From Aporrectodea caliginosa (lineage: Eukaryota > Annelida > Clitellata > Crassiclitellata > Lumbricidae): a stretch of 64,000 bases of DNA. The stretch is from assembly GCA_020284085.1 (NCBI GenBank), contig JACEVL010000422.1:381501-445500 (forward strand), read 5' to 3'. Position 1 is the stretch's first letter; each line of letters begins with the position of its first letter. The notes beneath the pieces are model-generated. The model worked only from the letters and a program-made list of their open reading frames with translations. It made no database searches and was not told where the DNA came from. Both the position numbers and the translations under genes were made by a program. This document shows, in pieces, positions 29,249 through 44,440 of this stretch.

Positions 29249-30233
29249 CCCTCGGGCTACCAAAGGGGGGGGGGTGGTTGCCACCCCCCCTAAGTTTTTA
29301 TGGAAAAAAAATTGTTTCACATGGAATATAATTTTGGCAATTTAGGTAGCTGTAGCAGATTCATTGGCGCATATTTTGAGGTAAACATCATGGTGCTAGC
29401 CCACGCCATTCAAAAGTGATACCCGATATACCCGAGGCACCAGGGGGTGGATACCACCCCCCCTAGTTTTTCGACTGTAGCTTATTGACTATTCTTCCTA
29501 TAAGAGAAACAAATATACCATTCTTTAGAGGGAATGTAGGGCTTCATTTGCATACTTAAATGTTTGTCTTTTGATAACCGGAAGTTGTCAAAATAAATAA
29601 TAATACCCATAAGATGCGAGAAAAATGGCTGAATGGAAGGACTCCCCCCTTAGTTTTTTGTCTGTAGCGTATTCAGTTTTCTTCCCAGAAGAGAAACAAA
29701 TATACCATTCTTTAGAGGGATTGTAGGGCTTCATTTGCATACTTAAATGTTTGTCTTTTGAAAACCGGAAGTGATCAAAATAAATAATAATACGCGTAAT
29801 CTGTGTGAAAATGGCTGAATGCAGCATTGTACATGTATGAAAACTATGCATGCATATAATGTACATGTATATAATTATGTATGGATGCATATTTACACGT
29901 ATATAAACATGAGTAGGTATGTATTTGTGTATCTTGGATACACAGATCAGTTTCAAAACACACAAAATCGTATATTTGTTTATCCAAAAAGTACAAAATG
30001 TACGCAATAATATAAAATATCGCTAATTATCGGTGCCTTTGTTAAAAATGATGTAATTTCGAGGTTCATTCACATAATGTACAACTAAATATACCATTCT
30101 GTGCAGAATTGAATGCTGAATCCATGGGTGTATTACAAGAAATGATATGTGAAACCAAACCCGAAATCCAGGGGGGGTGGTAACCACCCCCCTTGGTAGT
30201 CCGTGTCACAAAAAAAGCTTGGTAGCCCGAGGG
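29249..30233. mobile_element. TTAA-flanked MITE (piggyBac-like), copy 1
   Basis: TTAA at 29245-29248 and 30234-30237; perfect 15-bp TIRs CCCTCGGGCTACCAA. Subterminal G/C runs follow (AAGGGGGG near 29264; CCCCCCTTGG near 30187). The interior holds a roughly 180-bp direct duplication ('aaatataccattctttagag' at about 29511 and 29698). No coding. Same family as 54571-55528. Confidence 0.85.
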
Positions 30234-30239
30234 TTAAGA

Positions 30240-30445
30240 CACTGCTCTCCTTTACCCAGGCTTAAGACTGGCACCACCCAAGTCTACGGCAGTGGCCGAG
30301 ACTTTCATGTGTGCGTAGTTTAACACATCCTAAACGACCAGCGTCGCCCTCATCCCTGATCAAGGCTTCAGACTGCACCACTGATGGTAGCTTGTGTAGG
30401 AATGTCACGATTTTATGGTCACTAAGAACAGTTAGCGTCGACTTC
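30240..30445 (+). repeat. two tandem copies of the GTCGCCCTCC/GGACTGGCAC repeat core
   Basis: 'cccaggcttaagactggcac' (30256) and 'gaccagcgtcgccctcatcc' (30336) with 'caaggcttcagactgcacca'. Confidence 0.6.
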
Positions 30446-30599
30446 ACCCAATGAGTTGTGGGCCTGGAAGCTTTTCGAAGTCTAGCGATTGGATCTGGAT
30501 CCAGAGTTTAACGACACTGTGTAGGCCTAATTACAGGGATGATTAGATACACCTTTTGTGCAAGATATCCATTTTGTTTAGGCGGGTTATAAATGACAG

Positions 30600-30819
<220 letters not shown>

Positions 30820-30903
30820 TTGGGGTCGTAAAACCGACAAGTCCCCCGAACCATATAATTATTCTTGCACCGCTGTCGCACTACAATTGCATGAAGATCC
30901 TTT

Positions 30904-30910
30904 GTTGTTG

Positions 30911-30986
<76 letters not shown>
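30904..30986. repeat. (TTG)n then (TTA)n array
   Basis: Inverted relative to the AAT array 90 bp upstream, so the two can form a long hairpin. Confidence 0.93.
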
Positions 30987-33072
<2,086 letters not shown>

Positions 33073-33089
33073 TTTATTACTTTTATTAT

Positions 33090-33290
33090 GTAGCCCGCTA
33101 GCCTATTCACTAGATGGCAGAGTATACCTTCTCAAGACAGCTTCTATTTCATCTCAGCACGCCTCTTAAATCACTCGCCATTTTGTACGGATGCAAGTTA
33201 AAAGTCAAATTTCCGTGTGAAATACAATTTCTACTGCAAAAACTGGTCAGATTTCACTACTTGGTTTGTATAATTTTGCCTTATTATAGT
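33090..33290 (+). repeat. weak copy of the older block-A repeat
   Basis: 'tattcactagatggcagagt' and 'ctcgccattttgtacggatg' match 37640 onward (tattcgctagatgacaggat, cgtcgccattttgtgctgtt) loosely. Confidence 0.45.
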
Positions 33291-33360
33291 CCTCTGGGAA
33301 CATGTACAATACCAAACTAAATTATTGTTGTTGTTGCTATTTTAATAGTTTTAGCTTAAT

Positions 33361-34033
33361 CATGGGCGCCCGCAGATATTTTTGCAGGAGGGGCAAAATA
33401 CGATGGTCACGATTAATTTTGTTTGCAAGAGCTTGCAAAATGCAAAAGAGGAAACTAAGAATATGAGTATTTTTCATTTTATTTTTAAATTCTTGCTTAA
33501 AGTTAAATTTCTCGGTGGTAAACGTGTAGTTTAGCGTCGTAAATTATTCGCCCATTCTAGCATTGCTATTTTTCATCAATCCAACTTCTACTTTCGCATG
33601 AATCCTTTTCTTCAATCCCGCTTCGACATAGACATGAATTGGTTTAATCATTCCAGAATCCATTTAAGCAGGAATTATTTTTCATCAATACGACTTGTTT
33701 TTAATTAAGAATTATTTTTTTCATCGATCCAGTTTCTTTAAAGCAAAATTCGTGTCAACAATACCACTTCTATTGAAGGAAAAATTATTCTCATCAAACC
33801 GACTTCTATTTAGCAAGAATTCTTTTCGTCAATCCAACTTGTATTCGACCAACGCTGAAAACCATGCAATGGTGGATAATTTACGACGCTAAGCTACACG
33901 TTACCATATCAGTTTAATTTTGTGTAAAATCAGTATCATTAGTGCTTTACTGCAAAAAACGTTGTTAAGCACCAAATAGAAGTGGTTAAAAAATAGATGT
34001 TAATTTTCCAGGCGTGGGACTAGTGCGCCCATG
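33361..34033. mobile_element. hAT-type non-autonomous element with exact 8-bp target duplication
   Basis: TSD AGCTTAAT at 33353-33360 and 34034-34041. Terminal inverted bases are CATGGGCGC and GCGCCCATG. The interior carries a nested minisatellite element (33517-33905). No coding. The 8-bp duplication points to hAT or a related superfamily. Confidence 0.8.
33517..33905. mobile_element. minisatellite-bearing TIR element, copy 1 (old)
   Basis: TIRs GGTAAACGTGTAGTTTAGCG and the inverted GACGCTAAGCTACACGTTACC-like end (first 20 bases shown in part). The interior is repeats of CATCAATCCAACTTCTA-type units about 36 bp apart. The flanking 8-mers match only 5 of 8 bases, so the target duplication has decayed. 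Confidence 0.8.
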
Positions 34034-34041
34034 AGCTTAAT

Positions 34042-34772
34042 GTTTGTATTTCTCATAGGCGATCACAGTGGAAAGTCCTTCAGACACTGGAGTCAACGGG
34101 TGTCTCTAGATGCAGTGACTTGCTATGAATTATCTCGTATAACCTGGCTGGTGGGATTTCAGCAAGCAGCAATTTAGGAACACAATTAGGAATGTCAATG
34201 CTGAAACTATGCCTGCCATTAATAGACCTACATAGAATAGATGGACCAACTATTCGTTCAAAGTTCTGTGGATGGAAAACAGTCTGAACTTAATGTGACA
34301 GCAGTTGGCTTTCAGTTATGAACAATAATGAAATGACTTTATGTCTAAAGACAAACTTTTACTGAGATGTTGCTTTTCTTCATTTTGATAGGTGCCGGAA
34401 GTTCTTTTTAACAAGCTCTTGAAGATAAACAACATGGTGTTGGAACTTCTCAGTGCAGTTATTTGAAAAGCCCTATATCTCAATGATCATCATCAAGAAC
34501 ATTGGAGTTTATATATTTATCTTCAGTTTTTGTTTTCATCAATTATTTGTTTCTTCGTCAGTTGACATTGCTACTGAACAATAAACTCAAGAGTGTGCTA
34601 TTCTACAGAAATTGGATTGCCTCAATATTTCATCACGTCAGGTTATTTTTTTACTGTGTTAATAATCTTGTTACTTTATCCCAAAACATCTATTACTGAC
34701 ATATGAAACAAGTGAAAACTTTCACTTGCATCAAAAAAGGCAGAGAGTATCTGTACATGCATTTGATTTAAA
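34042..34772 (+). other. 5' flank of zinc-finger locus A, homologous to flanks of B and C
   Basis: 'ctattactgacatatgaaac' at about 34690 and preceding text align with 'ctactactgatacgtgaaac' at about 44743 and 'ctgctacggatacgtgaaac' at about 62888. This shows that the three loci were duplicated with upstream sequence. Confidence 0.55.
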
Positions 34773-36303
<1,531 letters not shown>

Positions 36304-36689
36304 ATTTGTAATTCTCAACACATGTAGCTAACGATTGAGGAAAGATTGAGACAGTTAATTTTGATTTTACATTAGATGTGCTGTTGCAGTTCCAATATAC
36401 ATACTGACAAATTCTTAATGATTATCATTTTAATTACCAAATAGTTGGGCGTCAGGCATTCTGGTGTAGGGTATTCACGAGGTCGTCCCTATTTGTGCTT
36501 CGTGTCTAATGTGTCAAACTATTTGTCCCTTTTCATTGCATCACTGTAAAACAATGAACCTTTGCTGAAGATGTGAAATCTTTTACTAGTGTTCCTGGAC
36601 GCAGTAAAGTATTTCGTTCTGACTGTTCCATGACAAATGGTTCACTAACAAAAGGTTCATGACAAAAATCGCATTTCGACGTTGGCTTC

Positions 36690-36830
36690 ATCAATCAAAC
36701 TTCCATTTAAGTAAGAATTCCTTCCATCAGTCCGAATTCTATTTGAGCAAGAATTCTGATCAATCCAAATTGTATTTAGCCTAAGCAAGAATTTTTTTCG
36801 TGAATCCAACTTCTATTTAATTGTGAAAGT
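36690..36830. repeat. short run of the CATCAATCCAACTTC minisatellite
   Basis: 'cttcatcaatcaaacttcca', 'ccatcagtccgaattctatt' and 'gatcaatccaaattgtattt', about 36 bp apart; no TIRs found. Confidence 0.65.
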
Positions 36831-36839
36831 TATGTTCTT

Positions 36840-37610
36840 GTCAATATGTGTTACCCGTTAGACTAGCATGTAGAAGGCCTCTGATTGGTTTCAGAGAGTG
36901 GTGCTGTTGTATGCACATTTCTTAACCGATAAATAAATCTGACATGATGAAAAACCCAATGCCCCATAGGCCTAAGGATCAGAACATTTGACTATCCGAA
37001 GACAATGCAATGTTTGCATTGGGCTCCTTTATTCATCACATCACAGATCAGACAAATCAATAACAACGTCGGCTCTAAATGTAGTCATACGCATGTTTAT
37101 TGCCAATTTATCTCCAATTTTCTTCGTTTATTCCATTCATGGCGCCACCACCAGATATTAGTCGGATGAATCATCTACCCTCAGTGACCATCAGTAACAT
37201 GAAATGTAATTAAGAGCAGCACACACAAGAATGGTAGGCATGATGCAAATGATGGCGACGTTTTAATCAATATTTTTTTTATGGTTCATTGCCTTCCTAG
37301 TCAGGTTTCGCACAGGCTAACCAATACCGGGAAGACTCTACAAGTTTTATTTCCTTTAGTATTGCATTTTGATGACAGATAAACTGTAGGGTTTAAGTCT
37401 AAATTATTAGTCGCGTAGAATAAAATAAAATCCTGGTAGTACCCGGACAAAAGTCTAATCAAGTTGAAAAATATATTTTAAGTGTAAAATTGATTGCTGT
37501 GTCTAAAAATACAAAATCTGACAATTCAAAGTATTTTTTTTATTTTCTTAAATTTTCACCGCCCCCTTTGATAGCCCGATGGTTAATGATTATTATTTAT
37601 AATATATAAA
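36840..37610. other. intergenic sequence, nothing recognised
   Basis: No coding frame or repeat was recognised apart from a TAGGCCTA word at 36967. Confidence 0.45.
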
Positions 37611-37616
37611 TCTCAA

Positions 37617-37935
37617 ATCTCTTTTGCTGCAGCGTGTTAAATGTATTCGCTAGATGACAGGATATACTTTCCAAAACGTCAGCTTAGTTTCATATTAGCG
37701 AACAATTTCATCGTCGCCATTTTGTGCTGTTTCAGTTGACCCAAGATTATGGAGAAATTCGACTTTTATGCCAAACCAGGTTCGATTCTATAATCCTGTG
37801 CATATAATTTATTGGACAGACACATTTAATCAAAGTCAACGAGAAAGTTGCTAAACTGTGGTTTGATCTTAATGTTTAATTCCCCGTAGACGATGTCTGG
37901 AAAGTCATTCGGATGAACTTCAGATGATACCACTA
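37617..37935 (+). repeat. block-A repeat, copy 1
   Basis: 'ttttgctgcagcgtgttaaa', 'tattcgctagatgacaggat', 'ttatggagaaattcgacttt' and 'ggtttgatcttaatgtttaa' recur at 56998-57345 (same strand) and 54198-54500 (inverted). It continues at 38632-38800 beyond an inserted MITE. Confidence 0.8.
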
Positions 37936-37939
37936 GATG

Positions 37940-38631
37940 GGGTACTTGTCGGTTAATTCACCCCATTTCATTTTCTCGTCAACCTTGTCGGTTAATTCAC
38001 CCCATTTAATTCTTGTGTCTACCTTGCCTGTTCATGCGCCGTCCTAGTGCTGACGTCATAATTGGTCATATCCATCCATTTTGTAACTGTTTCATAAGAC
38101 GCATTATGTCGTAGCCTTTATCTGTCTTCTAGGCCTAATGATGACGACACCAACCCTAACCTTGACCCTAACCGATCCCCACGATGTAAAGTTCTATAAC
38201 CTATGTCGGTTAGGTTCAGCTGATGCGTCGTTGTTACGCGTCGTGAGGGTCGGTTAGGGTCAGGGTTAGGGTTAGTGTCATCCATGTTTTCTAATTACCA
38301 AACTGTCATTGGTTGACCTGGAATATACACGGGCTAAAATATGCTGTGTATAAGGCGAATTGTGGTCGTAAACTTACGCATTATATATTTGAGTCCCCGA
38401 TTCTATAAGCTTGCCTGCTATGCTACTGATGGAAAAAACAGTTAGGCCTACTGACTTTAAGAATGAATCGCAAGATCTGAAAATTTTTATAATTTCGTTA
38501 ATTCAACAGTAGGCCTACCCAGCCATATCGTGCTGTGTTTTCGACACCAGTTGAATGGGGTGAATTAATTTCACGTGGGGAAATCATTACCACTGGAAAA
38601 TTGAAATGGGGTGAATTAACCGACAAGTACC
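37940..38631. mobile_element. MITE with perfect 30-bp TIRs and exact 8-bp TSD
   Basis: TIR begins GGTACTTGTCGGTTAATTCA and is matched base for base by its inverted copy at 38602-38631. The TSD is CTAGATGG at 37932-37939 and 38632-38639. A second internal copy of the TIR core lies at 37988-38010. Interior CCCTAA-like repeats (38138-38190) are followed by their inverted copy (38235-38283). No coding. The 8-bp TSD suggests hAT-like mobilisation. Confidence 0.88.
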
Positions 38632-38797
38632 CTAGATGGCGTTAGACGCAGTTCCCTGTCATACACTTTTCTTTGTAACTTGTTGTTTATAACTCGTTGG
38701 TCAACAAGGGTAAATAAATAATGTAAAGTCTGGCAATTAAGCAATCTTACGCTTTACCATAAGTTCTACAGGAAGACCTGCATTTTAGCTTATTTTG

Positions 38798-38886
38798 CGG
38801 TAAACGTGTAGTTTAGCGTCGTAAATTAGTCGCCATTGCATGGGTTTCAGCGTTGGTCAAATACAAGTTGGATTGATGAAAATAAT
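38798..38886. mobile_element. one end of the minisatellite TIR element, partial
   Basis: GGTAAACGTGTAGTTTAGCG, then 'ccattgcatgggtttcagcg' and 'aaatacaagttggattgatg'. This is the inverse of the right end of the copy at 33517-33905. Its other end is missing. Confidence 0.7.
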
Positions 38887-38906
38887 TCATGTTATATAAT
38901 AATTAA

Positions 38907-39548
<642 letters not shown>

Positions 39549-39556
39549 ATAATTAA

Positions 39557-39671
39557 TAATAATAATAATAATAACGCAGTGGCTTTCCAAGGCACCATGT
39601 CAAGGCTGCCGGGATCCGACGAGCGGCGAATCCTGAACAGTTGATAGCTGATGTATTGTACAACGTTCATG

Positions 39672-39705
<34 letters not shown>

Positions 39706-40016
39706 CAACAACAACAACAGAGAGACAACTTTTCCCTTTCAGCACATGTCTATGACTATTCAGCGCTTCAATGCAGTTGCTTTTTCTAGCACTTTTCTAA
39801 CAAACCAAACCATCTGTGAAAACTAGCCATTCCAGAACAACATGCCCCCTAATTTTTGCAATCATGAGGATCATATGTACCTCGGGGAAAAATAATAATA
39901 ATAATAATAATAACGACGAGTAGGGTCATCTCCAGACAAATTACATCAGCTTGTAATATCTAAGTCCCCTGAGGGATTCTGTATACCTAGGGGCACAACA
40001 ACAACAACAACAAACA

Positions 40017-40088
<72 letters not shown>

Positions 40089-40104
40089 ATTATTATTATA
40101 GAAG
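39557..40104. repeat. cluster of AAT, AAC and ATT microsatellites
   Basis: (AAT)n at 39557-39574, 39670-39700 and 39891-39914; (AAC)n at 39701-39718 and 39997-40010; (ATT)n at 40029-40095. Unique text between them includes 'ccaaggcaccatgtcaaggc'. No gene. Confidence 0.85.
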
Positions 40105-40235
40105 TTGGTTTAATGAAAAATAATTGTTGTTTAAACAGAAGGTGGGTTTCATGAAAAATAAGTGTTTCGCAAATGAAGGCTGGATTGTTTAAAAGGATTG
40201 CTGCCTAAACAGAAGCTGGGCTGTTTAACAGAATC
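40105..40235. repeat. inverted run of the minisatellite, no clear TIRs
   Basis: 'agaagttggtttaatgaaaa', 'agaaggtgggtttcatgaaa' and 'gaaggctggattgtttaaaa'. Confidence 0.6.
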
Positions 40236-40544
40236 TAAATAATAATATATTCTTTATTAATTCAAACTGACAATTGCGCAGGATGATCACAAATCAATAT
40301 GAACGTATGATCACAAGTTATTACAGGAGTAGAATTTAACTGTATACGGCAGCGATGCAAGGCGCCCATCACATCCTACATCTTATTTTACCAATGCGCC
40401 ATCTCGCAAATGATAGGCTGAGTGGACCTTTGGGAGGGTGCGGGAAGCGATCCCGCTTCCTACTGCTCTTCACGTCAGTAGAAGTTGGATTTGTGAAAAA
40501 TAATAATTCTACAATGGGCGAATAATTAAGAACGCTAAAGTTCT

Positions 40545-41400
40545 CCGAAATTACCCAATTAAGCAATTTTAGGCGTTACCGTTAGTTGTACAAGCAAACC
40601 GGCATTTTAGCGTATTTTGTTCTTGTTTCTTACAGTGAAAAGTAATAGCGTATTTAATTATTTCAATGAATTTTATGATTACTGTCATCAGTTCAACTTC
40701 TATTTGTGCAAGTATTAATTTCATCAATGTCAACTTCTAGTTTTACAAGAAGCTATTTTCATCAGTCCAACTTCCATTTCATTGCAAAAGTTCTTTTCAT
40801 CAATCCAACTTCTGTGTTTATGTAAAAATTCTTTCAATCAATCCAGATTCCATTTAACACAACCATTGTTTTCATTTATCCAATTCCTGATTATACAATT
40901 TTTTTCATTTAATAATGTGAGGGTTGTATGTTGGTATAATTCCAGAGGTGAGGGTTGTATTTTATTTTAATTCCAGATGTAAGGGTTGTAAGTTAGCGTA
41001 ATTACAGATTTAAGTGAGGTTGTATGTTAGCATATTTCCAAATGTGACGGTTGTATATTAGCATAATTGCACAAGTGATGGTTGTATGTTAACATAAATC
41101 CAAATAGCATGTGCTTCTTTGTGAATTACAGAAGTTTAATTTCAGTTGTTTTTCTTACACTTTATATATCTTACTATAATAGTGAATTATTAGTTTATGA
41201 AGAAAGGAAATTATTTGAAATTATGACTGCAGCATTGGTCTAACATGTCAATGAAATGAGACATGCATATAATCTGCTAACAATAGTGCATGAAACTTTA
41301 AGAACAAGAGTGATAGGCCTTATTCATATTTAACTGAGATAGTGAAGCTGTGGTGTATTGCTGCTACATAGCTAGCAGATGTGTAGATTGTTGCAAATTC
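40545..41400 (+). repeat. left arm of a roughly 1-kb inverted duplication
   Basis: Words 'agtgaaaagtaatagcgtat', 'gaattattagtttatgaaga' and 'gaacaagagtgataggcctt' are matched in inverted order at 51540-52640. It includes a minisatellite run at 40680-40900 and a second minisatellite (40915-41105). Confidence 0.75.
40915..41105. repeat. about 34-bp minisatellite, GTGAGGGTTGTATGTTAGCAT type
   Basis: Five to six units reading 'gtgagggttgtatgttggta' and 'gtgacggttgtatattagca'. Confidence 0.8.
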
Positions 41401-42180
41401 TTTCAGCCTCCAGATAATGCCTTTTATTTGTTACCATTGGTTGCTGTTTGGGATTGGATACATATAATTATGTCAGCAGGTACCTAATGCTCTTCATGGG
41501 CATTTGGTCTTCCCACTAACATTGTACAGCCGGTGTAATTTTATCTATAATCCTAGAGGTCATATGAGACATTCTATCATTTTCTGTATTTCCAACAGTT
41601 GTCCACTGAATTCATTACGTTGGTGCTCCGTTTCTACTCCTCTGTAGGAAAGGTAAGTCAATTTTCTACCTATATTTACCCATTTTGCAGGTGAATTTGC
41701 CGGAGTGCGAAGTGGAGCACTTAAGGGACTGATTGGAACGAGCAGATAATTGGAGAGAATTGATAAATATAGGTCCAGCAACTGAAAACGCTCATTAACC
41801 TAGGACAAGCAGTTGTAGTTTTAGATTTGACCAGAATAGTGATATTTATGATGACGTTGAAGAACACGGCCTGATTTTCAGCAATGAGTTTTTGCCAGAG
41901 TAAAGTGTTTATTAGGCCATGGGACACATGTTGAAAGAAATGATCTGATGAACAGGAAGCAAATCCAGTATTTTTAAAAGGGTTTTTATGTTCATATCTT
42001 CATATATTACTATGACTCTAATCAAAGAGAGTTAACACTCTGGAGCTCCTGTAGATTGGACTTGGTAGTGCCAATTAAAACTGTTACAGTAATCTGCATG
42101 TATATGACACCCAATTATGTGCAAATCATGAATGTGCATGTGTGGCAATTTAAAATACTATACTAATTTACTTGATAAGG
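41401..42180. other. intergenic sequence, nothing recognised
   Basis: No convincing coding frame or repeat. Confidence 0.45.
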
Positions 42181-42189
42181 GAACGGGAG

Positions 42190-42350
42190 ATAGTGTACAC
42201 CGGGATGGCTGGATGGTGAAGAATGTGCGAAGGTACTTAGGCTAGTAGTATTACATTGAGTTGTAGGTTATCCATAAGACTTTAAAGTGGATACGCTCAA
42301 GGATTTTCAGCCAGTGATTTAAGAACGGCCCTGAATGGGAGTGATTGTAT
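42190..42350 (-). mobile_element. decayed LINE 3' fragment shared with 62395-62580
   Basis: 'ggctggatggtgaagaatgt', 'gtggatacgctcaaggattt' and 'tcagccagtgatttaagaac' match the better preserved LINE end upstream of zinc-finger gene C. Confidence 0.6.
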
Positions 42351-42495
42351 TGTTATTGTATTATATTTTCGTTTATTCAAAACTGGCTGTCATAACGCAG
42401 CCATCGACAAAAGTGCGTAACTTATGGTTATAAAAAAAGAAGAACCTAGACAAGTTATAGATGTGGATAATGTTCATATCTATCCATAAGGAGTC

Positions 42496-42610
42496 TAGGA
42501 CAATTCCCCCCGGACAATTCCCCCCCGGACAATTCCCCCGGACAATCCCCCCCGGCAATTCCCCCCAGGCTTTTCAATAGGACAATTCCCCCCCGGACAA
42601 TTCCCCCCTA
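42496..42610. repeat. GGACAATTCCCCCC short tandem repeat
   Basis: Six to seven copies of a 14-16-bp unit GGACAATTCCCCCC, with another AATTCCCCCC at 42902 after an AT-rich stretch. Confidence 0.9.
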
Positions 42611-42900
42611 CATATATATATAAAATAATTATTATAAAATTATTACATATATTTTATATTATTATATAATTATATTTGTGCATATAAATTATATAATATA
42701 TAACTAAATTAATATAATTAATTATATTAATATAAATAAAATATATATTAATATTATTAATATCATATGATTTTATAATAATTAATTCTATTGTTATTGA
42801 TTAATTACAATAATAATATAATAATAATTTAATTATATTGTTATTATATATATTTTTAATTATAAATTGAATTATAATATATATATTATTTATATTAATA
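42611..42900. repeat. AT-only low-complexity block
   Basis: About 290 bp almost free of G and C, made of TATA/TAAT words, enclosed by AATTCCCCCC motifs. Confidence 0.85.
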
Positions 42901-43039
42901 TAATTCCCCCCTATGTGATAATTATATATAAAGGTGTTATGAAGTGATGATAATTACTTTAATATAACAACACATTGGGTAAGCAACCAAACTTCAAATG
43001 CATTGAGTCTTTATTAATTACTGATTAGTCAGTTTAGTC

Positions 43040-43420
43040 AGTCTTAATGAATTCATTGCTGATTAGTCAATTAGATGATTAAAGTAAAGGTGTTATAAAG
43101 ACTATATGAAGGCAATTGCCCAACATTAGTTTTTGAAGACAGTGTAAACTTTTGCGATAGACACTGCGATAGACACAAAAGTACATGTTAGTTCATTTCT
43201 TAAATTGGTTTTTCATATAGCATTTCTTAAATTTTTAAATAAATTCTCACATGGCTGGGAGTTTAGTCAGTCTTAATGAATTCATTGCTGATTAGTCAAT
43301 TAGATTGAGTTAAAGTAAAGGTGTTATAAAACTATTTGAAGGCAATTACGCAACATTAGAATTTTCAGTGACAGTGTAAACTTTTGCGAAGACACTGCGA
43401 TAGGCACTGAATGGGAGTGA
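43040..43420. repeat. tandem duplication, unit about 210 bp
   Basis: 'gtttagtcagtcttaatgaa', 'ttcattgctgattagtcaat' and 'cagtgtaaacttttgcga' occur at 43053-43160 and again at 43261-43405. 'agttatagatgtggataatg' also occurs at 42453 and 43550, so a larger segment was duplicated here. Confidence 0.75.
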
Positions 43421-43688
43421 GTTCATATTGTTAAATTGTATCATATAGCATTTCTTAAATTTTTAAAAAATTCTGGCAAAAATAACGTGTGTTATTATGT
43501 ATATAATTGAGGTGAATTGTTATGGTTATGAAAAAAGGGGAACCTAGACAAGTTATAGATGTGGATAATGTTCATATCTATCCTGGATAAGGGAACGGGA
43601 GATGTTGTGATGTTTAGGTGTATATGGCGATGCTTGAGTGTATATGATTGAACAGTCATTCCACTGTTTTGAGCTGCAATGAAATTAT

Positions 43689-44432
43689 TAGGGCATAACC
43701 GAAATCCGGATCGGTAAACCGATTTTGCCGATTTTGGACTACCCGGAATTATTTGGAATCGGTTTACCTAAATTGCCGATTAATGAAGTTTGTTTTTCGT
43801 CGGTTCGCTAAGGAGCTATAGCAATTTATAGACCACTCATCATCCTGTTATAATTTTTACTGTGATGGTCCTTTCTTTCATGTTCCACTATTTGGGCAGA
43901 TTATAATCCAGACAGCAGTCACAGTTCATCTAATCAGCAGCTCCAATTACTCCATTGGGTGTAATTATAAAAGGCCGCTTTGAATTACATTGGAAACTGC
44001 AGAACGGTCGAATCTTTGATGTAAGCTTTTACAAAAGGCCATTCACTAGGGTTATTAGATTCTTCCTTATCACAGGGATTCACAATTGTCATAATGAATT
44101 GGTTATTAACTGGGACACTGTTTTTCTGTCTGTACATTGATAACAAGAGGGGAGGAGGGCTGGTCCTCAGCAACCCTGAACCCGTCGGAAAAAGTGTGAA
44201 ATTGTGGCTGACCTCTCATCTGGGAGGTATGAATTGAAGCCTAAAGGAGTGAAGGAGGGAGAGAGAGTCTTTGTCGAGATCTCTTGCAACCTCATTCACC
44301 AACCCATTTTGCAGCCTGCCAAATCGACCACAGGCAGATTGCAATCTTTATTACTTATCGGAATCGGCAAATAATGGTCTATAGGCCTACTAACCGGTAC
44401 CCGGAATCGGCAAAGAAATCGGTTATGCCCTA
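43689..44432. mobile_element. hAT-type element with exact 8-bp TSD
   Basis: TSD GAAATTAT at 43681-43688 and 44433-44440. TIRs are TAGGGCATAACCGA and its exact inverse at the right end; subterminal 'cggtaaaccgattttgccga'-type repeats are at both ends. No recognisable transposase. It lies about 750 bp upstream of zinc-finger gene B. Confidence 0.85.
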
Positions 44433-44440
44433 GAAATTAT

